From JANOMH01 sp031422295 (GTDB lineage: Bacteria > Pseudomonadota > Alphaproteobacteria > Rhodobacterales > Rhodobacteraceae): a stretch of 64,000 nucleotides of DNA. Below, piece after piece: positions 61,653-64,000 of this stretch. A program made the position numbers and the translations under genes. Within the stretch, counting starts at the first letter, position 1. Each line of letters begins with the position of its first letter. The DNA is taken from positions 175,072 to 239,071 of the forward strand of contig JANOQM010000053.1 of the NCBI GenBank assembly GCA_031422295.1. The letters are read 5' to 3'. A model generated the notes under the pieces. It did no database searches. It saw nothing but the letters and a program-made list of their open reading frames with translations, and was not told where the DNA came from.

Positions 61653-62525
61653 ATGGATCTGCCATTTGACGGCGCAATCAGCGCCTATTTCAAGAAAGAC
61701 GCGCCTAAGGCGGTGCGCGACGCGATCAAACGCGCCGATAAGGACGATGTGCTGAACCCGCGCTATCCCTACCCCGAGGAAATCGGGAAAAAGGAATACG
61801 AGGCGCAGATGGAGGCGCTGCAGATTGAACTGACCCGGCTACAGGCGTGGGTCAAGGAATCAGGCGCGCGCGTCATGATCGTGTTCGAGGGCCGCGATGC
61901 TGCGGGCAAAGGCGGGACAATTCAAGCCTTTACCGAAAATCTGAACCCGCGTGGGGCGCGGATCGTGGCCCTGCCCAAACCGTCTGAAACCGAGGCTGCG
62001 CAATGGTATTTTCAGCGCTATGTCGCCCAACTGCCCGCCGCCGGTGAAATCTGCTTTTTCGACCGCAGCTGGTATAATCGCGGCGTGGTTGAGCATGTGT
62101 TCGAGTTTTGCAAACCCGATCAGCGTGCTGCGTGGTTTGAACAGGTCGGCCCGTTCGAAAAACTGCTGGTCGATGAAGGCATCCATGTCTTTAAGCTGTG
62201 GCTGAATGTCGGGCGCGCGACCCAGCTGGAACGGTTTCTGGACCGGGAAAAAGATCCGCTCAAACAGTGGAAACTGTCCTGGATCGACATCGAGGGGCTG
62301 AAGAAATGGGATGCCTACACAGCCGCCATTACCGAAACGCTGGAGCGGACTAATTTCGCCCATGCGCCCTGGACCGTGTTGCGCGGAGACGATAAAAAAC
62401 GCACCCGGATCAACGCGATACGCACCGTTCTTCATGCACTCGACTATGCCCGCAAGAACAAGAAATCCGTGGGCAAGATTGATCCGAAAATCTGCACAGG
62501 CTATGATCCGGTTCTTGGTTTGTAA
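61653..62525 (+). CDS. ppk2: Polyphosphate kinase 2
   Basis: 290-residue PPK2-family enzyme using polyphosphate to make nucleoside triphosphates (or the reverse). Walker A FEGRDAAGKGGT (78-89), lid/finger region LPKPSETEAAQWYFQRY, Walker B EICFFDRSWYNR (132-143). One catalytic domain of class I type. AGGGAG precedes ATG 61653. Overlaps the TetR-like gene by the TAATG pattern, so they share a transcript. Fits with the pho regulon in the window, though there is no direct link. Confidence 0.93.
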   Translation: MDLPFDGAISAYFKKDAPKAVRDAIKRADKDDVLNPRYPYPEEIGKKEYEAQMEALQIELTRLQAWVKESGARVMIVFEGRDAAGKGGTIQAFTENLNPRGARIVALPKPSETEAAQWYFQRYVAQLPAAGEICFFDRSWYNRGVVEHVFEFCKPDQRAAWFEQVGPFEKLLVDEGIHVFKLWLNVGRATQLERFLDREKDPLKQWKLSWIDIEGLKKWDAYTAAITETLERTNFAHAPWTVLRGDDKKRTRINAIRTVLHALDYARKNKKSVGKIDPKICTGYDPVLGL

Positions 62526-63142
62526 TGACGAAACAGGGCTATCACCATGGCAATCTGCGCGAAGCACTGGTGCAGGCCTGTATCGCTCTGATTGAAAAAC
62601 AGGGCCCGCAAGGGTTCACCCTGTCCGAAGCAGCACGCGAGGCAGGTGTGACCCCCGCTGCCGTCTACCGGCATTTCGAAGGCCGCGAAAATCTGATCGC
62701 CGAGGCCGCCCGCCAAGGCTATGAAATCTTTGGCGATCTGATGGAATTTGCGTATGGTGCGGGGCTGCCGTCGGCCCTTGCGGCGTTTGAATCAACCGGT
62801 CGCGCCTATCTGGCCTTTGCCCGCAAATAACCGGGGCATTATGTGGCGATGTTCGAAAGCGGCATTTCGATCCAGCGCACACCTGAACTGGCTGCCGCCG
62901 CCCATCGCGCCATGGGTGTGCTGGAAAAGGCGGCGATCGCCCTGTCGCAACACATTCCCGCCGACAAACGCCCGCCGCCGCAGATGTTTTCGGCCCATAT
63001 CTGGGCGATGTCGCATGGCGTGGTGGAACTGTTCGCGCGCAACGCGCCGGGCACCAGATCACCCTTTACGCCTGAGGATTTGCTGGAATCCGGGATCGGA
63101 ATTTATCTGCGCGGGCTGGGGCTGATCGCGCCTGACAGCTAG
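62525..63142 (+). pseudogene. TetR-family regulator interrupted by an in-frame TAA
   Basis: The frame starts YHHGNLREALVQACIALIEKQGPQGF, with the TetR helix-turn-helix FTLSEAAREAGVTPAAVYRHFEGRENLI (about 37-64). It reaches FARK and stops at TAA 62828-62830, then continues in the same frame as PGHYVAMFESGISIQRTP...GLIAPDS to TAG 63142. The downstream part is the C-terminal ligand domain (TetR_C_33 type), so one codon changed to TAA splits one gene. The first part (101 residues) could still bind DNA. Convergent with the ABC ATPase gene; stop codons overlap. Confidence 0.8.
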
Positions 63143-64000
63143 CTTGCCAGCACGATCAAAGACCGCTCATCCCAGATAATCTTGGTCCGCACACCGACAT
63201 CCAGCACTGGCCGCCCGATCAGGTTTTTCATTGAAATCGTCAGCGGTTTCGCAACGCCCTGCACCCGCACGTCATAATAAGTCATGTCGCCATAATAAAC
63301 GACCTCATCCACCACAGCATCGGCAACCCGGCGTTCCGTGGTTTCACCCTGAAACAAAATCCCCAGTGTTTCCGGGCGGATACCGAACAAAGTTCGTCCG
63401 ATTTTCACGCCACCCGGCGCCTGTTCACGGCCAATCTCACCCGCCCCCAGACCTGCCACATCAAAGCTGATCTTGTCACCACCGGCGGCAGTTACTTCGC
63501 CGTCCAGCAGGTTCATTTTGCCGATGAATTCAGCCACACGTTTGGAATTTGGCCGCCGATACAGCGTTTCCGGATCAGCCAACTGCCCGATCTCACCCTC
63601 AAACATTACGGCAATGCGGTCCGACATCACCAGCGCCTCTTCCTGATCATGGGTGACCAGAATGAAGGTGATGCCGACCTGCCGCTGCAGCCGGATCAGT
63701 TCAACCTGCATCTGTTCGCGCATCTTCTTGTCCAGCGCCGACAGCGGTTCATCCAGCAGCAGCACCTTAGGCTTCAATATCAGTGCCCGGGCCAATGCCA
63801 CCCGCTGCCTTTGCCCGCCCGACAAAGCATGCGCCGCCCGCGCACCGTAACCGGCAAGGCCCACCATCTCCAACGCTTCGCCCACCGCCTTGGCCTTTTG
63901 TTCCTTGGTCATCTTCTCGCGGCGCAGGCCGAAACCGACGTTTTCGCCCACACTCAGATGCGGGAAAATCGCGTAGGATTGGAACACCATATTGGTCGGC
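63139..64000 (-). CDS. ABC transporter ATP-binding protein, PotA/UgpC-like, 5' end outside the window
   Basis: The visible part (about 287 residues) starts within the region after Walker A: Q-loop VFQSYAIFPHLSV, signature ALSGGQRQRVALARAL, Walker B VLLLDEPLSALD, switch THDQEEA, and a C-terminal TOBE_2 domain (about 215-285). The FPHLSVGENV start and TOBE domain match the polyamine (PotA)/iron/sugar-phosphate group. Upstream codons continue past the edge (PTN before the Met), so Walker A and the true start lie beyond 64000. The substrate cannot be determined. Confidence 0.88.
   Translation of the reverse strand, partial: PTNMVFQSYAIFPHLSVGENVGFGLRREKMTKEQKAKAVGEALEMVGLAGYGARAAHALSGGQRQRVALARALILKPKVLLLDEPLSALDKKMREQMQVELIRLQRQVGITFILVTHDQEEALVMSDRIAVMFEGEIGQLADPETLYRRPNSKRVAEFIGKMNLLDGEVTAAGGDKISFDVAGLGAGEIGREQAPGGVKIGRTLFGIRPETLGILFQGETTERRVADAVVDEVVYYGDMTYYDVRVQGVAKPLTISMKNLIGRPVLDVGVRTKIIWDERSLIVLAS

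Noticed and set aside
1..64000. tRNA, rRNA, CRISPR array, transposase, integrase or prophage genes
   Set aside because: No cloverleaf, rRNA motif, regularly spaced repeat array or mobile-element protein was found by eye on either strand.

Overview
The window looks like a chromosomal core region of a Rhodobacterales alphaproteobacterium (Roseobacter/Rhodobacter group). Evidence: the gene order ispD / dusB-ntrB-ntrC-ntrY-ntrX-trkA-trkH-hfq-hflX, a 77-residue Hfq, an NtrC without the sigma-54 contact loop, a metal-variant HemB, class II DAHP synthase, and a CtrA-type TTAA-N7-TTAA box. Coding density is very high, many genes overlap by ATGA, GC is high, and GTG/TTG starts are common. I see no rRNA, tRNA, insertion sequence, prophage, integrase or CRISPR array. 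The species cannot be named from this.

Layout. 1-12.0 kb: start of ispD (leftward, cut by the edge), then a rightward nitrogen/potassium/RNA block: dusB-ntrBC, ntrYX, trkAH, hfq, hflX. 12.0-15.4 kb: a penicillin-acylase-family hydrolase divergent from a 3-hydroxyisobutyrate-dehydrogenase-type enzyme. 15.4-22.3 kb (leftward): a branched-chain amino-acid ABC transporter (livJ, livG, livF, livH, livM) with a small secreted Cys protein and a possible 38-codon ORF inside it, preceded by a GlxA/AraC-type regulator. 22.5-28.4 kb: DAHP synthase, a PAS protein with a CtrA box, yicC-gmk, gamma-carbonic anhydrase, a Cys/Met-metabolism PLP enzyme and an unassigned small protein. 28.5-36 kb: complete phosphate regulon phoR-pstSCAB-phoU-phoB with a Pho box before pstS. 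36-37.3 kb: aroQ and a LuxR-type regulator. 37.3-37.7 kb: a structured non-coding region ending in a strong terminator. 37.7-39.5 kb: rpsB-tsf (leftward). 39.6-45.5 kb: a HupE-like membrane protein and a divergent DUF4198-like secreted protein whose start codons overlap, psuK-psuG, DUF502, LysE-type exporter, 3-hydroxybutyrate dehydrogenase. 45.6-58.7 kb: a candidate small RNA, an oligopeptide-type binding protein, a 43-residue lipoprotein, FrnE/DsbA protein, mfd, an interrupted membrane gene, hemB, a YSC84/SYLF protein, a dimethylglycine-dehydrogenase-like flavoprotein, a MobA-like transferase and a FadL-type porin. 58.8-64 kb: P-loop protein, MetA (acetyl type), alpha/beta hydrolase, PPK2, an interrupted TetR gene, and the 3' part of a polyamine-type ABC ATPase.

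Themes. The genes combine nitrogen control (NtrBC/NtrYX), potassium uptake, phosphate sensing and uptake, polyphosphate kinase, amino-acid/peptide/polyamine uptake and methyl-amine-type demethylation, typical of a nutrient-scavenging heterotroph. No clearly new defence or biosynthetic system is visible. The most novel-looking signals are small: two candidate small RNAs (minus strand about 45,606-45,680; plus strand about 37,597-37,710, with repeated C-rich loops), divergent genes with overlapping start codons at 40,737-40,740, an ATGA-coupled small ORF inside the liv operon, and two genes interrupted by single in-frame stop codons.
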